Assembly (NCBI GenBank): GCA_026075535.2
Contig: AP026541.1
Span: 7,254,001-7,318,000 of the forward strand
Source: Tricholoma matsutake
Taxonomy: Eukaryota; Basidiomycota; Agaricomycetes; Agaricales; Tricholomataceae
Length of the DNA stretch: 64,000 bases
Direction of reading: 5' to 3'
The position numbers and the translations under genes are program-made. Below the pieces are notes generated by a model, which ran no database searches, was not told the origin of the DNA, and saw only the letters and a list, made by a program, of their open reading frames with translations. Of the stretch, positions 23,339-34,947 are shown in pieces (position 1 is the stretch's first letter; every line of letters starts with the position of its first letter).

Positions 23339-26300
23339 ATGCAAGACATTCTCAGCCAGATGGTAAGTTACAAGCTGTAGTTGCAAGTGGAATGATCACG
23401 TGTGGTTGAGTTTGTTCTTCTTGTATAAGTACAACCAACTTGGCATGATTCCATCGCCAGCTTCATCCGACGCATACAACACTGCTGATGCTAGAATTCA
23501 CTTTGGTCCCTTGCGTTCACCAGAAAAGAAATTCTACCCTATAGTTGCACCCCATTCTTACACTCCTTGTCCTTCTTCTTCTCCTTCTCCTACCATATCT
23601 CACTCGCCTTGGAAACAGTGCCAGTCAATACATGTGAATGTGGATGACGAAAGCGCAAGCAGTGAGGAGGTCGCTGATTTGTTGCATCCAGGGACGCCCC
23701 AGGATGATCAATATCTACAAGATGGTGAGCTGATACCCAAACTCCACACATGTCTTACCTGATCAACGGACTTAGAACCTCCATCGGTGCTGGCCACCAG
23801 AATCATAAGAGCACACGACAATCCATCTCCCCCACCTGAACCCCCTACATTCGGCTTTGCTGACTCAGACTATCGTCGCTCTATCACACCCTCACGTTCA
23901 CCTCTACCACTTCCTGAAGATATGATAGCCGTCGACCAAAGACGCGACCTTATATCCTCAACCCTTGCCACTGGTTCGCATGAATTCGAAAACAGTCTCT
24001 TAATTTTTGACTCGCCATTGACACCGCCAATCATCTCTCCTCCTTCGGACTCTCCCCCCGCATCTTCGTGTCATACACCGCCCCTCATTAACCAACCCTC
24101 AGTGGATGACCTTTTGTCACTTTCTTCCGGCCCAGGGTATCATTCTGCGTACGATAAACCCTCACGCTCTACATCCCCCTCCCCCTCGATACCTGGCTTT
24201 GAACAGCGCAAGGAAGACAAACCCTTTGAAGACAACAAGAGCACGCAACCAACTACGTCAGAGAGTATGTCCAGTGATATTGCTGATGCTCGACAATCAG
24301 TAGGACCGTCAGCAGGGTCTCCGAGGCTTCAATCCTTACCTGTCCTCTTAATCGATGATGGATCGACAGAAACCACGCGAGAGATGTCTACGCAGGGAAG
24401 GACCACAGATAACCAAAGCCATCTATCATGTTCCAATGGAGCCGAAATTTCGCCGGAGAGCCCGAAGGAGAACGGCACAATTCAGAAAGATTATCTGATT
24501 GACGACGATGCAATCAAAAGGGATGCTACGGTAGGGCCTATTACAAAGCGAGACAGCAAAGATGCACCGTCAGCAAATCGCAATTTATTCCTTACTTCTG
24601 CCAATTCACTTGCTCATCTACTTTCTTCGCCTCCGAAATTGGAATCAGGGACGGTGCTTGATGTCACACAAAACAATGTTTCAGGCGTCTCTGCCATTGC
24701 TGAAGAAACCGATTCGTCTCTACCAGCTTTACCTCCACAGCTTCCTCAGCCTCCTAAGACCCCCACGCCGGGCACCCGTATGCATGTTACAGGCCCTATC
24801 CGTTTCTCTAGTCCCGTGAGATCTCGCGAACCGCAATCTCCGACCAAAGGCCGACTACAGTCTGCCGCTCTCGATGACTTCCAGCGAACACCTGCACGTA
24901 GGATACTCATCGAGGAAGCGATTGCACAGGGTTATGCATCTCCACATAAGAGAAAGAACTTCGTTGGTAGGCTACCCATCCTCAGAATACCTCCAACAGA
25001 TAGCCCAGCGAGAAGGGTGAATGTCGATCAGGCGTCCCCACTGTGGCAAGGGCTGAGCTTTGGAAGCCCTGCTCGAGGTACTTCACCAGAAAAACAACGG
25101 ACAGCAATTTCCCACCCATCTAGAGTGTCGAGCAGCAAGAATAAAGACACATACGGTAGCCAAATGATGAAAGGCTCGAGTTCGAAATCTCGAATAGCTG
25201 GAACGTCCTCGGCTCCCGCAATGTCGACAAGTCTTTTACCTTTCCCAATCGTGGCCTCGGAGACAGTTCCTTCTTCATCAACTCTTGAATCAAAATCAAC
25301 AACGGGCGACAATGCTGATGTCAAGACGAGTAGTCCTGTTAAATCCGACTCGCCCCCTATGTTAAGTCCCGCGAAATCAAGCTTGAAGCAGACAACAAGC
25401 AAAATACCCAGAGGTATCAAACCCTATGCCAGGCCCGTTATGCCGGCGGACCGTCAAGGCAAATCGACCTCCGCAACCGTTATCCTGGCAAAAGCGCGAG
25501 CCCCGGTATGCTTTAATATTCAATTATTTGCCTTACATAACATTTATTCCCAGTCGGAGTCGGCCAAGGCACCAACGAGAAATGGAACCAATTATGACGA
25601 CGCTTTACTCAATTCAGAAGTAACGACGGCGATACACGGAAAGTCTGCCCCTACTTCGACGTTGAAGCGCAAGCGTGGTGTAGAAAAATCATCCACCCTC
25701 ACTAAACCTCGTCCGGTCGTCCTACTACGACAGGTTCCTAGAATTGCTCTGCCTGCTTCTGACGTCGCTGATGTCAACCATGCACGCCCTGGTGTTGTTC
25801 GCAGTACGACTGTCAAGGAGTCTGTTCAGACAATTAGGAGGGTCCCAGAAGTTCAAGGCGTCCAGGCCATACAAGATTCTGATAGCGATGCCTCTGAGAC
25901 ACCAAACATCGAGGTTAATGACGATAAGACAACACCTAAGCTACAGGTCATCAGAGATAAACTGAGATCGCCCTCTCCTCTCGGTCTACCCGAGCAGTCT
26001 ATTTCACTCGACACCGGGCAGTTCGCCCGTCGCAGAACGACACGAATACGAAAAACAGTTAATCCTATCGTCGTTGCTGATGTCTTCGCAGACGCTACTC
26101 CGCCACAGCCTCGTCGGAGAGCAAATAAAACACAATCTTCTGGGGATGGTGTATTTTCAGGCATGAGCGCCGTGGCCTTGAAAGCTCTCACATCGTCAAA
26201 TACTATTAGAAATCAGAAGTATCTGGCTGCGAAGCTTGAGACCGAGGTTGTTAGGAAACCAGGTGCCAGGCCAGAAAGTCCGGCAGTGAAGATCAAGCCA

Positions 26301-26941
26301 ACGTTACAGCGTCAGCGAGACGCAAAAGGCAAAGAACGCAAAGAACGAGCAGACCGGCGAGCAAGACAGAGTGATGGAAGAATCGGGGAAGGTAAAGGCG
26401 ACAGTGACAGGCAGAGTGATGTCGGTGACAGTAGCGCGGCAGATCTTGACAGTGACTGGGATGAACAGAGTAGCAGTCCCGTACGGAAGAGGCACAAGCG
26501 AGCTCCTGGGGACGAAGAAGATTATGAGACTCCACTTAGAACAAGCGTTGGAGAGGACGATGAAGATGAGGTGACAGCAGAGAAACGACGGGTGAAGTGG
26601 GATAGAGGTTTATTCACTACAATTTACCTGGATGAGGTGACCGTAGGGCCACGACGACCCCCTAAGGAAAATATTGCATCTAAAGGGTGCCTCGCCGCAA
26701 CAGCCAAGGTATGCTTCATTCAGAAATCCCATCTATGATTTATATGCTAATGCAAGATCTTCCGAAGGCTGTCCCACTTGACACACTTGGCAATCTTCCA
26801 AATGCCAACACCCCACTGAGCGAGCTTGTTGAGGAAAGCATAGTGGTCAAGAAGTTCGTCTATGACAACGACGTCGAACCTGTGCAGGAGGTCATTGTGG
26901 TGAAAAATACCAGATTACGGAGCAAGAAAGGGAAGGATTGA
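23339..26941 (+). CDS. Long disordered Ser/Pro/Thr-rich protein, function unknown
   Basis: Likely first exon 23339-23362 (MQDILSQM) spliced to YNQLGMIPSPASSDAYNTAD. A shorter form would begin at the Met at 23445. A very long exon follows from about 23776, interrupted near 25507-25553 by an intron with donor GTATGC. The last exon starts at 26768: the donor after 26708 and acceptor CCGAAG join TAK to AVPLDTLGNLPNANTPLSEL in frame, ending at 26941. The product is about 1100 residues, nearly all low-complexity, with many SP and TP sites and basic clusters such as RRRTTRIRKTVNP and KERKERADRRARQS. The only ordered-looking part is the C-terminal LVEESIVVKKFVYDNDVEP. This composition suits a nuclear, phosphorylated scaffold, but I recognise no family. 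Confidence 0.7.
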
Positions 26942-27035
26942 GGGCCATATATGCCAAAGGATGATGTCATCAAAGTTATCGATTGTCACCACTCCCGGGG
27001 ATGTACAGATGAAATTATTCAATACGAAACTGCTA

Positions 27036-28163
27036 CTATAATTTCGGGGCACGGTGATTGAGAGTCGCCGTTGCTTGGTTGACAGGGAAGACAAGGACCT
27101 CCGCGATATTAACGTGAGGGGGACGCGACGCAGCCCACACGATCTCCTCAGCGATATCATTGGCAACCACTGTGTGAAACATGGTTACGACGTGCCAAAT
27201 CGACAATAAATGTACATACATGGCTGAAGTCCTTGGTAGACCTCGGTGGCGGCGGCAGTGTCGCCCCGATAACGAACGATCGAGAATTCGGTTTCGACCA
27301 TTCCTAAGAATGATGTCAGACTTGCAATAGATTTCAAAGCAATGCCGAACCAGGTTGAACTTCAGTCACTCTAATAGGCGTGTTTACCAGTTCACACCTC
27401 ATAGATCCAGTGAAGGCATTGACAGCATGCTTCGTAGCGGTGTAAATGCTGCCTCCGGCATATGGCTCGCGACCTGCAATAGACCCGAGGTTGATTATAT
27501 GACCCGCGTTCTTAGATTTGAAATCTAGTGAGGGATATGTAAGTGTTTCTACTGGTTCAAATCAAAGCTACCATACCTTTAAGAAGCAACTGCGTCATTG
27601 AAATAAGTCCAAGAACATTCGTCGCGAACATCCCTTCGATATCCGCGTCAGCAATGTCCCCGACGTGCTCACGACCCAGAACATATCCTGCATTGTTCAC
27701 TAGCATTCTTGTATCAGCAATTGTAGTTGATAGAAAGACCACAAATGTTACCGAGGACATCGACATCACGAAGCTCTTGCGGCACGTTCTCCCAGAGTCT
27801 AGCCACTTGAGCTTTGTCGGACACGTCCAACGGGATACCGGCAAAATTTCCTCCTTCCTTGAGTCCGGATTCCTTGTGGGCAGCATAACAGGCATCCGTC
27901 ACAGATTTGAGAGCTTCTGCACGGCGAGCGACGAGAATGACATTCGCGCCTCCCTGGTCAAACTCAATTCAATAAGATCGCTTTGGAATTACAAGTAGGC
28001 TTGGGAACTTACTCTGGCGAAGAGAATTGCAGTAGCCTTTATGAATAGAATGAGATCGAATACTGATCGAATGAATTCAATTACTTACGGCGCCTATCCC
28101 GCTACTGGCACCAGTGACCATTACTGTTTGTCCAAGCAGCCGCGTTGCGTTAAACAATGCCAT
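27036..28163 (-). CDS. NADP-dependent short-chain dehydrogenase (YMR226C/serine 3-dehydrogenase-like SDR)
   Basis: Start at 28163: [20 protein letters not shown], with the [10 protein letters not shown] cofactor loop split by an intron. Then come [11 protein letters not shown], a VDVLxNNAGY segment (NNAG), the SIAG region in [20 protein letters not shown], and the catalytic Y-x3-K in [26 protein letters not shown] follows. The C-terminus is [20 protein letters not shown], typical of the YMR226C subgroup, which oxidises 3-hydroxy acids and amino acids such as serine and allo-threonine. Small introns are spread through the gene. Divergent to the SET gene, 171 bp between starts. Confidence 0.88.
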
Positions 28164-28334
28164 ATTTCGGGCTGACTGGTGCACAGAAAAATTCGAGATA
28201 CTGCGAGTTGATCAAGGTGAGATTAAACATCTAATCAGAAGTATCATCGGAGCTGGGACTCCGTCCGAGAGGAAACATAAATAAAACGGTTTTAAAAAAA
28301 ATGCGGTCCGAAATCCCGGACATTCCACTTCATC

Positions 28335-29949
28335 ATGGGACAATGCCATCCTCGTTGGGAGGCTCTTCTGACCTGGTTGACATCACAAGGCATGCAATCC
28401 CCGCCACCAGTAGAGCCTCGCGCAAGTTCTGGTTAGCACCATAGTTTTTTTCTGTTACTTTCCTGTACCCAAATCAATGATAAAGATGGGGCAGGTTATG
28501 GTTTGTATGCCACGAAGATTATCCCTCCTTCTGTTGCCCTCTTCACCATTCCAGAGTGTGCAATGCTCAGCATATCTACGCTCTCACATCGGTACCCGGA
28601 TGCACGCCCAAAGTTGACGGCCACTCAACTGATTTCTCTTCATCTATGTTTGTATCGTCCTGTGGATTCCCAGGGTTCTTCAGATCCTCTCTTTGGACCG
28701 TATATATCTGCTCTACCGGATAATTTTGATTTCCACCCTTTGACGTGGTTCTGCCGTCACAAAGGGAGGAAGGTAGAAGCTGAACTCCTTTCTACACTGC
28801 CACCGAGTGTCATGCACAGTCTGCAACAGCTTGCGGGTCGATTCTACGCTGATTGGCAAACAATATGTCAATACTTGGTTGGTTCATTAGGTTCGGGTCG
28901 TGACGTTCCCTGACATTCTTCGAGCAAGAAAATCATAATCTTTTAAGTTCAAGGAGCATGCAGCCAGTTAGCCCTATGGTTGAAAATCGTCTCCTGGAGA
29001 AAGACTATCTTTGGGCATGGCTTAACGGTATGTGATAGCTCGCACCAGCCATCATTTCTTTGATCAACAGGCGCATAAGTGAATACCCGGTGTGTTTACC
29101 ACAGGCTGAAACCGTCTCGTTCTGATCCAGACAATGTGGCCCTTTGTCCCATACTAGACTTCGCGAACCATACGACTTCGTCTATCCATATGTCACCTCT
29201 CATCCGTGATTCACGGGCTTTAAACATCTTCTCTCATGCAGCTGGAGGGGACTATACTTTATTGGCTCCCGCAGCAGTGGTAACCCAGCCGGACAATGAA
29301 TTATACTTGACATATGGCCCCCACTCCAACAAGACGCTGTTTGTTGAATATGGTTTTGTCAGTCGATTTTCAGAGATGCTTTTGAAACATGGTGATGTCC
29401 AAGGAGAAGTTGATGTTCAATCTAACGTCGAGTGTTTATATAAAGAAAGAGATGGACTAGGTGATTGGATGAAACACCGCCTGATGGATGAAGGATACTG
29501 GGGGTAAGTAGATATCAACCTTCTCTCGGAAGGCTGTTTCTTATGACTCTTTCAGGGACTGGACTTTGCACAGTTCGCCGTTTCCCGCACATCCGTCATA
29601 TCGCCTGATTACAGCATTACGACTGTATCACCTCTTCCCGATGTCCGTGAACGTTGTGCCTCTTGATATCGCTAAAGCAATCCGACCTTGGCAAGATACG
29701 CTCCTCGGCAAACAAGAGATTATCTCCGAAGAGAATGAAAACGCTTGGAAAGAAACCTTGCTCTCTATTTGCCAGAGTGTGGCAGATAATGCATCCATTG
29801 GCATTGCAAAGTGCAGTATAAAATCTGACTACCCAGCTTCCTTTCGCTGGGTAGATGCGATGAAAGAAAATATAGAGGCGTTATGGAAAGAGGAGCTATC
29901 TATTGCAACGGCGGTCTCGGAGAGCATTCATCAAGGCGTGGCGTTCTAG
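28335..29949 (+). CDS. SET-domain protein lysine methyltransferase (RKM/SETD-like)
   Basis: Begins MGQCHPRWEALLTWLTSQGM, then across an intron GYGLYATKIIPPSVALFTIP (the SET-N GxGL/YAT entry). Later exons contain LCPILDFANHTTSSIH (D-x-x-NH), LYLTYGPHSNKTLFVEYGF (the SET-C Y-G-x-x-x-N...YGF motif), and a C-terminal helical Rubisco-LSMT-like substrate-binding region. It ends at 29949 after SESIHQGVAF. Such non-histone methyltransferases act on ribosomal or elongation-factor lysines; the target cannot be read from the sequence. The exon joining CQYL to the MVENRLLEKDYLWAWLN exon (about 28880-29030) was not resolved precisely. Confidence 0.85.
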
Positions 29950-30630
29950 TAGTACCGTGTGTCTCGGCTGTGGAATACAAGAATTTTGGGAATTCAAATT
30001 CTCGTTCTCTGAGTTGACAACTGAATGAAAAATCCGAAAAATAAAGATAATCCTAAAGCATGACATAGATGCTAGAGGTTTTCGGGAGAATAACCGTAGC
30101 ATCAGCCTGAGTGCAAGCTAACATGCAGTGCCATGAAAGTATTTAAAAAAAATTAAAGCGGTATTCGATGCTCCATTACGAGTTGACAAATATTCGGAAT
30201 AGAGAACCCGTTAATATTCAAATCGGGCGGCAGTTAAGCATCGATGCATGATATCTCATGGGCTCTCATGGCATCAGAGAAATGGATCGTAGCTAAGCGA
30301 GTTAGCCGAGTGATCTGTACCGGCGTCAACTTTGAAGTGACACCAAATGTAATGCTGGGGTGGTGGATTCTAGCAAAATCCCAGTTTACAACTAACACAT
30401 ATACCAAAAATTAACTTGGCCGCAATATTCCTCAAACCAAGGTAACTTGAGAGACAGCATTCCTGGACAGTTGCCGCTTATCGTGATGTTTCTTGCCAAA
30501 ATCACGTGAGACATGGATTTCTGAAAACCGGTTTCAAGTTGTCACGAGCGGGTAACTTCATCAAAAACCAATAAGTAATGGAAGCTGTGCCATCAAACAT
30601 CTCAACCCTCACCCTTTTCGTGCACGAGTC
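29950..30630. other. Intergenic stretch without a supportable gene
   Basis: Only short frames, AT-rich. The last part is probably promoter of the next gene. Confidence 0.5.
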
Positions 30631-32498
30631 ATGGCCGTTGAACCGTTGCTGGCTACGAGAGCCCAACGTGCATTCATGTTTACAAGTAAGCACATTATCA
30701 TCTATATGAACGCTTCCGACGCTTATACGCTGTCAAGTATCCCTCCGTCAGTCTACTTCATTTCTTTTGTTCTCGGCGCACATCATGAGCGTTGGCTGGT
30801 ATTATAGAAGCGATTGTGGTGCTTGTAGTGGTTGCAGTTACCTTTCGAATGGTGGGTGAATTCGAACATCCAGATTCCATTGCAGGTGTCATTGATCTCA
30901 ACTATGTGAATAGGTGGAAGTCCACGTTGATTTTCAGCAGTCAAGATATAAAGTAATCGCGCAACCATTTGTCAAATTTCCGAACTGAATTGAGCGCGTA
31001 GACCTTACCATGTTACCTTGCTCTTTTTGCCCTGGCCGAGTCAGTCCTATCGCAAGTATCTGCCTTTATAAGGAGTCTCATGTCTATGCACCAGGATATT
31101 TGAACTCCTAATGGCGTTCGATGCCTTATGTTTGCGAAGTGTCATTCAATTATTGGGAATCACATGTGTGTACGATTTGTGTTGCTTGGGATGAATGCTG
31201 AATACTATTGCGGTAGTCTTTCATTTGGCCCTCATGGTGGCTGCTGCACTTCAGGTCCATCAAACAAGGTCTGCTCTCGTCATGCTAACAGGTTGCGATG
31301 GAAGCGTCGATTATGTCGTAAGGATGTCAATACTGAACTTGAGCATCAGTTGAGCCCATGTTTTTTAGAAATGTGGTGGACCAGGTACTCTCTGGAGGAA
31401 AGTTGAACCCCTCCTAATCGTTGCCCCGTGTGTTATTGCTGCTTCATGGCTTGCCATGCTTTTCTGGATCAAGCAACTCTATGCGGAATTTGGGTGGGTC
31501 TTTGTCACTTCGTCGCAAACGGTGCTCATCAGAACAGTTGGGCGATCTTTCACATCGTCGGCGCCAATCCTAAAATGAAGAGTAAGATGGCTTCTTACTT
31601 GGTGTCTACAAGTTATTAACCTGTTATAGCAATGTACCAGTGGTACCAGATCATAATCTGCCTCCTGAAGTTCGATTTTTTTGCCTTCACCGGTGTGACA
31701 ATGCAGGTAGTGTCTTGTATTGTGTGGTGATATATTACTTGACGCTATGATCTCTGATAGCTCTTAATCGTCGTCTTACAAAAGAATTCCGCAGAATTTG
31801 GTGTCACTATTGCTGCCATCCCCGTGGTGCTTATTCTTCTTATCCTATGCGGATTCGCCGTACAGCGCGAAATCAAATGGCAAGTTGGTATCTCAATCTT
31901 TTCTTACCTCCGTCTTACTGTAATTAAGGTTGATGTCTATTTCTCTTGTCATGATGCTGGCTTCGTTGAGCTACTGTGAGTGGTCAGATTGTATCGTCGT
32001 CACATACCTTCTTACTGATGGGTTCTTCCCAACTATGACAGTTTGTAAGCATGTCGTTTTCTCAGCTGTGTTCTAAGTCTGAATGCTCCTGTAGTGTATA
32101 AACTCGTTCGGTTTTATCAGCCTTCTTCACAGGCACAATATCTGACGACCCGTGCCACGCTGACGGTTTTCAGTAGGTTTTTACCTAGTGAAGAAAATTG
32201 TCGCTCACCATGCATTGATAAGCCATTGTCGCTTTCCTTTTGTTGTTTTGCACATTTATCGTTGGTCTCCGCTGTTTCTCCGACTTTGACCGGGGCCTAC
32301 AGCCTTCTAAAGTCAAAGGTCAGTCCTATGTACCTGTAGCATCTTTGAAACTGGGTGCATTCAATGGTAACCACTCCCATAGCTCTATCCACGCGATCCA
32401 AATACTCAAGGAACACCGATTCTACAGGAAACATGACTCAGAGACATTCAACTTACGCCGGCGGCGCCCCAGTCAGTCAGAGGATTTCCATCGAGTGA
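30631..32498 (+). CDS. Multi-pass membrane protein, UPF0658 (Golgi) family-like
   Basis: Exon chain begins at 30631-30685 (MAVEPLLATRAQRAFMF) and 30808-30905 (AIVVLVVVAVTFRMVGEFEH). It continues with LPCYLALFALAE, IFELLMAFDALCLRSVIQLL, HLALMVAAALQVHQTRSALV, LWRKVEPLLIVAPCVIAASW, FGWAIFHIVGANPKMK, MYQWYQIIICLLKFDFFAFT, LLIVVLQKNSAEFGVTIAAI, YKLVRFYQPSSQAQYLTTRA and FCTFIVGLRCFSDFDRG. The tail ends APVSQRISIE with a stop at 32496-32498. At least seven hydrophobic segments are present. Motif order reminds me of the UPF0658 Golgi membrane proteins of S. pombe, which have no known activity. One intron is GC-AG and one exon may be 3 nt long. The join into the last exon (about 32320-32355) is uncertain. 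Confidence 0.75.
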
Positions 32499-32819
32499 AG
32501 TGCTTGCCCCTTTTTGCGACATCCATTTACAGATGGGAGATGGCCTTGCGCAGTTATGTATTAGCTGTCGCAAGCGAACTGCGCTCGTACTCTGCTTTGG
32601 ATTTTGAGTTTGCGGTTTTGCGCAGGTATAACATCTTATCTACATATATCTACACTAGAGAAGAGATTAACTAGGGATCATGAGTCCTTATGATTAGCTG
32701 TTTAAGTTATTCCGAGTCTTCATTTGTGTTGTGGTGTCCGTTGATAATAAGTACTATCGAGTGTGACGTGTTCATCATGAAGCATGATGGAGGGTTAAAC
32801 TTGCCCACTTTGTATTCAG

Positions 32820-33480
32820 ATGGTCCAGCAAACTTCATCCCCGGCTCGCTCTTGGTGCTTGGCATTCTTAGATCATGTATGTTCCCTGACATTTCATTTG
32901 TCGGATTCTAACCTATTCTAACAAGTGTCCGATCGCAGATCAATATACTCGTCGTCATTCTGACCGCCAGTGCAATTCTGTTCACTCGTTCCTTAGGAGT
33001 GGCTTATTGTGCGTTGGGGGTCATCATGTGTTCCTTGAGCGTCAAACTGCTTAAAAAAGCTATCCGGCAACCCCGCCCTCTCCACACGTTGCAACAGAAG
33101 GTGACATACGGGTTCGTAGCCATTCGGAGTGAAGTGCAGGATGTGTCCTCACATTTTCGCTCAGGATGCCCAGTACACACTCAGCAGTGACGGGCTACTA
33201 TACGTGTTATATTTTCCTCTCTTGCTTTTACCTCCAGCTACATCGCTTTGTGTTTCTGGGTCCAGCTTGGGGTATGGTATTTCTCGTGGTAGTTCTGCCG
33301 TTCACTACCTCCATCGTGCTTTCGAGGGTTTGGCTTGGTCATCATACTTGGCGTCAAGTTGTGGTGGGAACACTGTACGGGATAGCATTTGCACTTGGAT
33401 GGTTCATGGTATGGTTTAAAGGCGCGCCAATACAAACTAGAGTACTAGATAAGCCAGGCAATTTGCAAAGAGAACCTTGA
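32820..33480 (+). CDS. PAP2-family phosphatase (small integral membrane, dolichyl-/isoprenyl-diphosphatase-like)
   Basis: Three exons, the first 32820-32876 (MVQQTSSPARSWCLAFLDH) and the second from 32939 (INILVVILTASAILFTRSLG). The three PAP2 signature motifs are present: KKAIRQPRP (KxxxxxxRP), MPSTHSAVTGYYT (PSxHS) and SRVWLGHHTWRQV (SRxxxxxHxxxD/Q-like). The last motif ends in Q rather than the common D. Four or five hydrophobic helices surround them. Relatives hydrolyse dolichyl diphosphate or other isoprenoid or lipid phosphates at the ER membrane. At about 180 residues it is at the short end for such enzymes. Confidence 0.85.
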
Positions 33481-33634
33481 TATGATATACCAGGATCTTC
33501 ATACCAGAGCCAGCATTTCGTTTCATAGTGTGCAATTTGAGCCACAGTCACGACTTGAGTGTGACAGGGTGCGCGTCAGTCACGAGCACTAGAGTAACGT
33601 GATAGTGACACTTTACACACAAATTACAGTAGCC

Positions 33635-34774
33635 ATGAACCAAGACGATCCAATAACTCAATTCTTCCCCGACCAAGAATCTGTCGATCTTTACGAAGTC
33701 CTATCTCTCAACAGTGATGCTAAACAAGAAAGCATCAAGAAAGCGTACCGCCGACTTGCTCTTGCTTATCATCCAGACAAGCATAACACTGCCGATGACG
33801 CGGTCAAAGCAGAAGCCTCCATCAAGTTTCAGCAGATTGGTTTCGCGTATGCCGTTCTTAGCGATGAAACGAGGAAGGCACGATACGATAAAACCGGAAG
33901 AACCGACGAAGGCTTTGAGCTGGCAGCAGGGGAAGACGGGTGGGAGGCGTATTTCGAGGCAATGTTCGAGCGCGTCACACGGGGAAAGCTCGATGAAATG
34001 AAGAAGCAATATCAAGGTAAGTTCGAATTTACGTGTCTGTTCCTCCGGCATCGTCTATAATACCACGACTCAGGTTCTGCGGAAGAGATTGATGATCTCA
34101 AAGCTGCTTACATTAAGACCCAAGGTTCCATTGCCGAAATGATGACTTATATTGCACATTCGACACACGATGACGAGGCTCGGTTTATCGTTGCTGTTTC
34201 GGGCATGATAGCCAAAGGTGACCTGCCTGCGTTTGCCACCTGGGAATCTAGCACGAAGGATGAGAAAGCCAGACTAGTTAGGGAAACACAGGGAAAGAAA
34301 GAGGCAAGAGAGGCCGAGAAGCTCGCCAAAGAACTCGGAGTTTGGGACGAATTCTATGGTAGTGGGGAAGCTGGACCGCGAAAGGGTAAAGGAAAAGGAA
34401 AGGGAAATGGAAAAGGAAAAGAGAAGGGGGAGCCAGCCCAGGATGGCGGGCCAGAGGACGAGGATGATCACTCTGCATTGCAGGCGTTGATACTTAAGAA
34501 GCGGCAAAGAAACATGGATGGATTCTTTGACGGTCTCGCCGCTAAGTACGCAGACACAGAGTCGGACGCCAAGTCGCGAACCAAGGGGAAAAAACGGGCA
34601 AGAGAGGGCGAAGGTACCGATTCGAAGAAACAACGTCGAACTTCGCAGCCCATGCCCGAGATCGACGATGAGGAATTCGACGCATTACAGAAGAAGCTCT
34701 TTGGAGAGAAGGCGACGGTTCATACTGACTCAGCAGCACCTAGGGTTCAGAGAGGTGGCAGGAGGGCCAAATAA
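33635..34774 (+). CDS. J-domain protein, DNAJC9-like
   Basis: Two exons, 33635-34016 and 34074-34774. The J domain spans about residues 17-90: DLYEVLSLNSDAKQESIKKA, YRRLALAYHPDKH with the HPD motif, FQQIGFAYAVLSDETRKARY and DKTGR. It is followed by the DNAJC9-type region (GWEAYFEAMFERVT, SAEEIDDLKAAYIKTQGSIA, AEMMTYI). The C-terminal half is highly charged, with a Lys/Gly repeat (KGKGKGKGNGKGKEKG) and nuclear-type basic clusters (KSRTKGKKRAREGE, KKQRR). DNAJC9 in animals stimulates Hsp70 and chaperones histones H3-H4; a nuclear histone role here is inference. Convergent with the FHIP gene, 173 bp between stops. Confidence 0.9.
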
Positions 34775-34947
34775 GTCCCCGTGGTTTTCAAAGATGTTTA
34801 GGTTTGGTTTTGTATTCCATCCCCTGCGCTGTACATAATTTAGATAACGGTGATGTTGATTTATGTCAGTTGGATTGCGCGCGTGTGATAAAATTGTTGC
34901 AAAAAGTACTATAACTGACAAAAGTGGGGAATAGAGGATGTGGGTGG

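Noticed and set aside
34382..34427. Microsatellite of AAAGG-type repeats as a separate element
   Set aside because: It lies inside the DNAJC9-like coding sequence and simply encodes the Lys/Gly stretch.
34274..34633. 119-codon minus-strand frame
   Set aside because: Antisense to the Lys/Gly repeat of the DNAJC9-like gene; compositional artefact.
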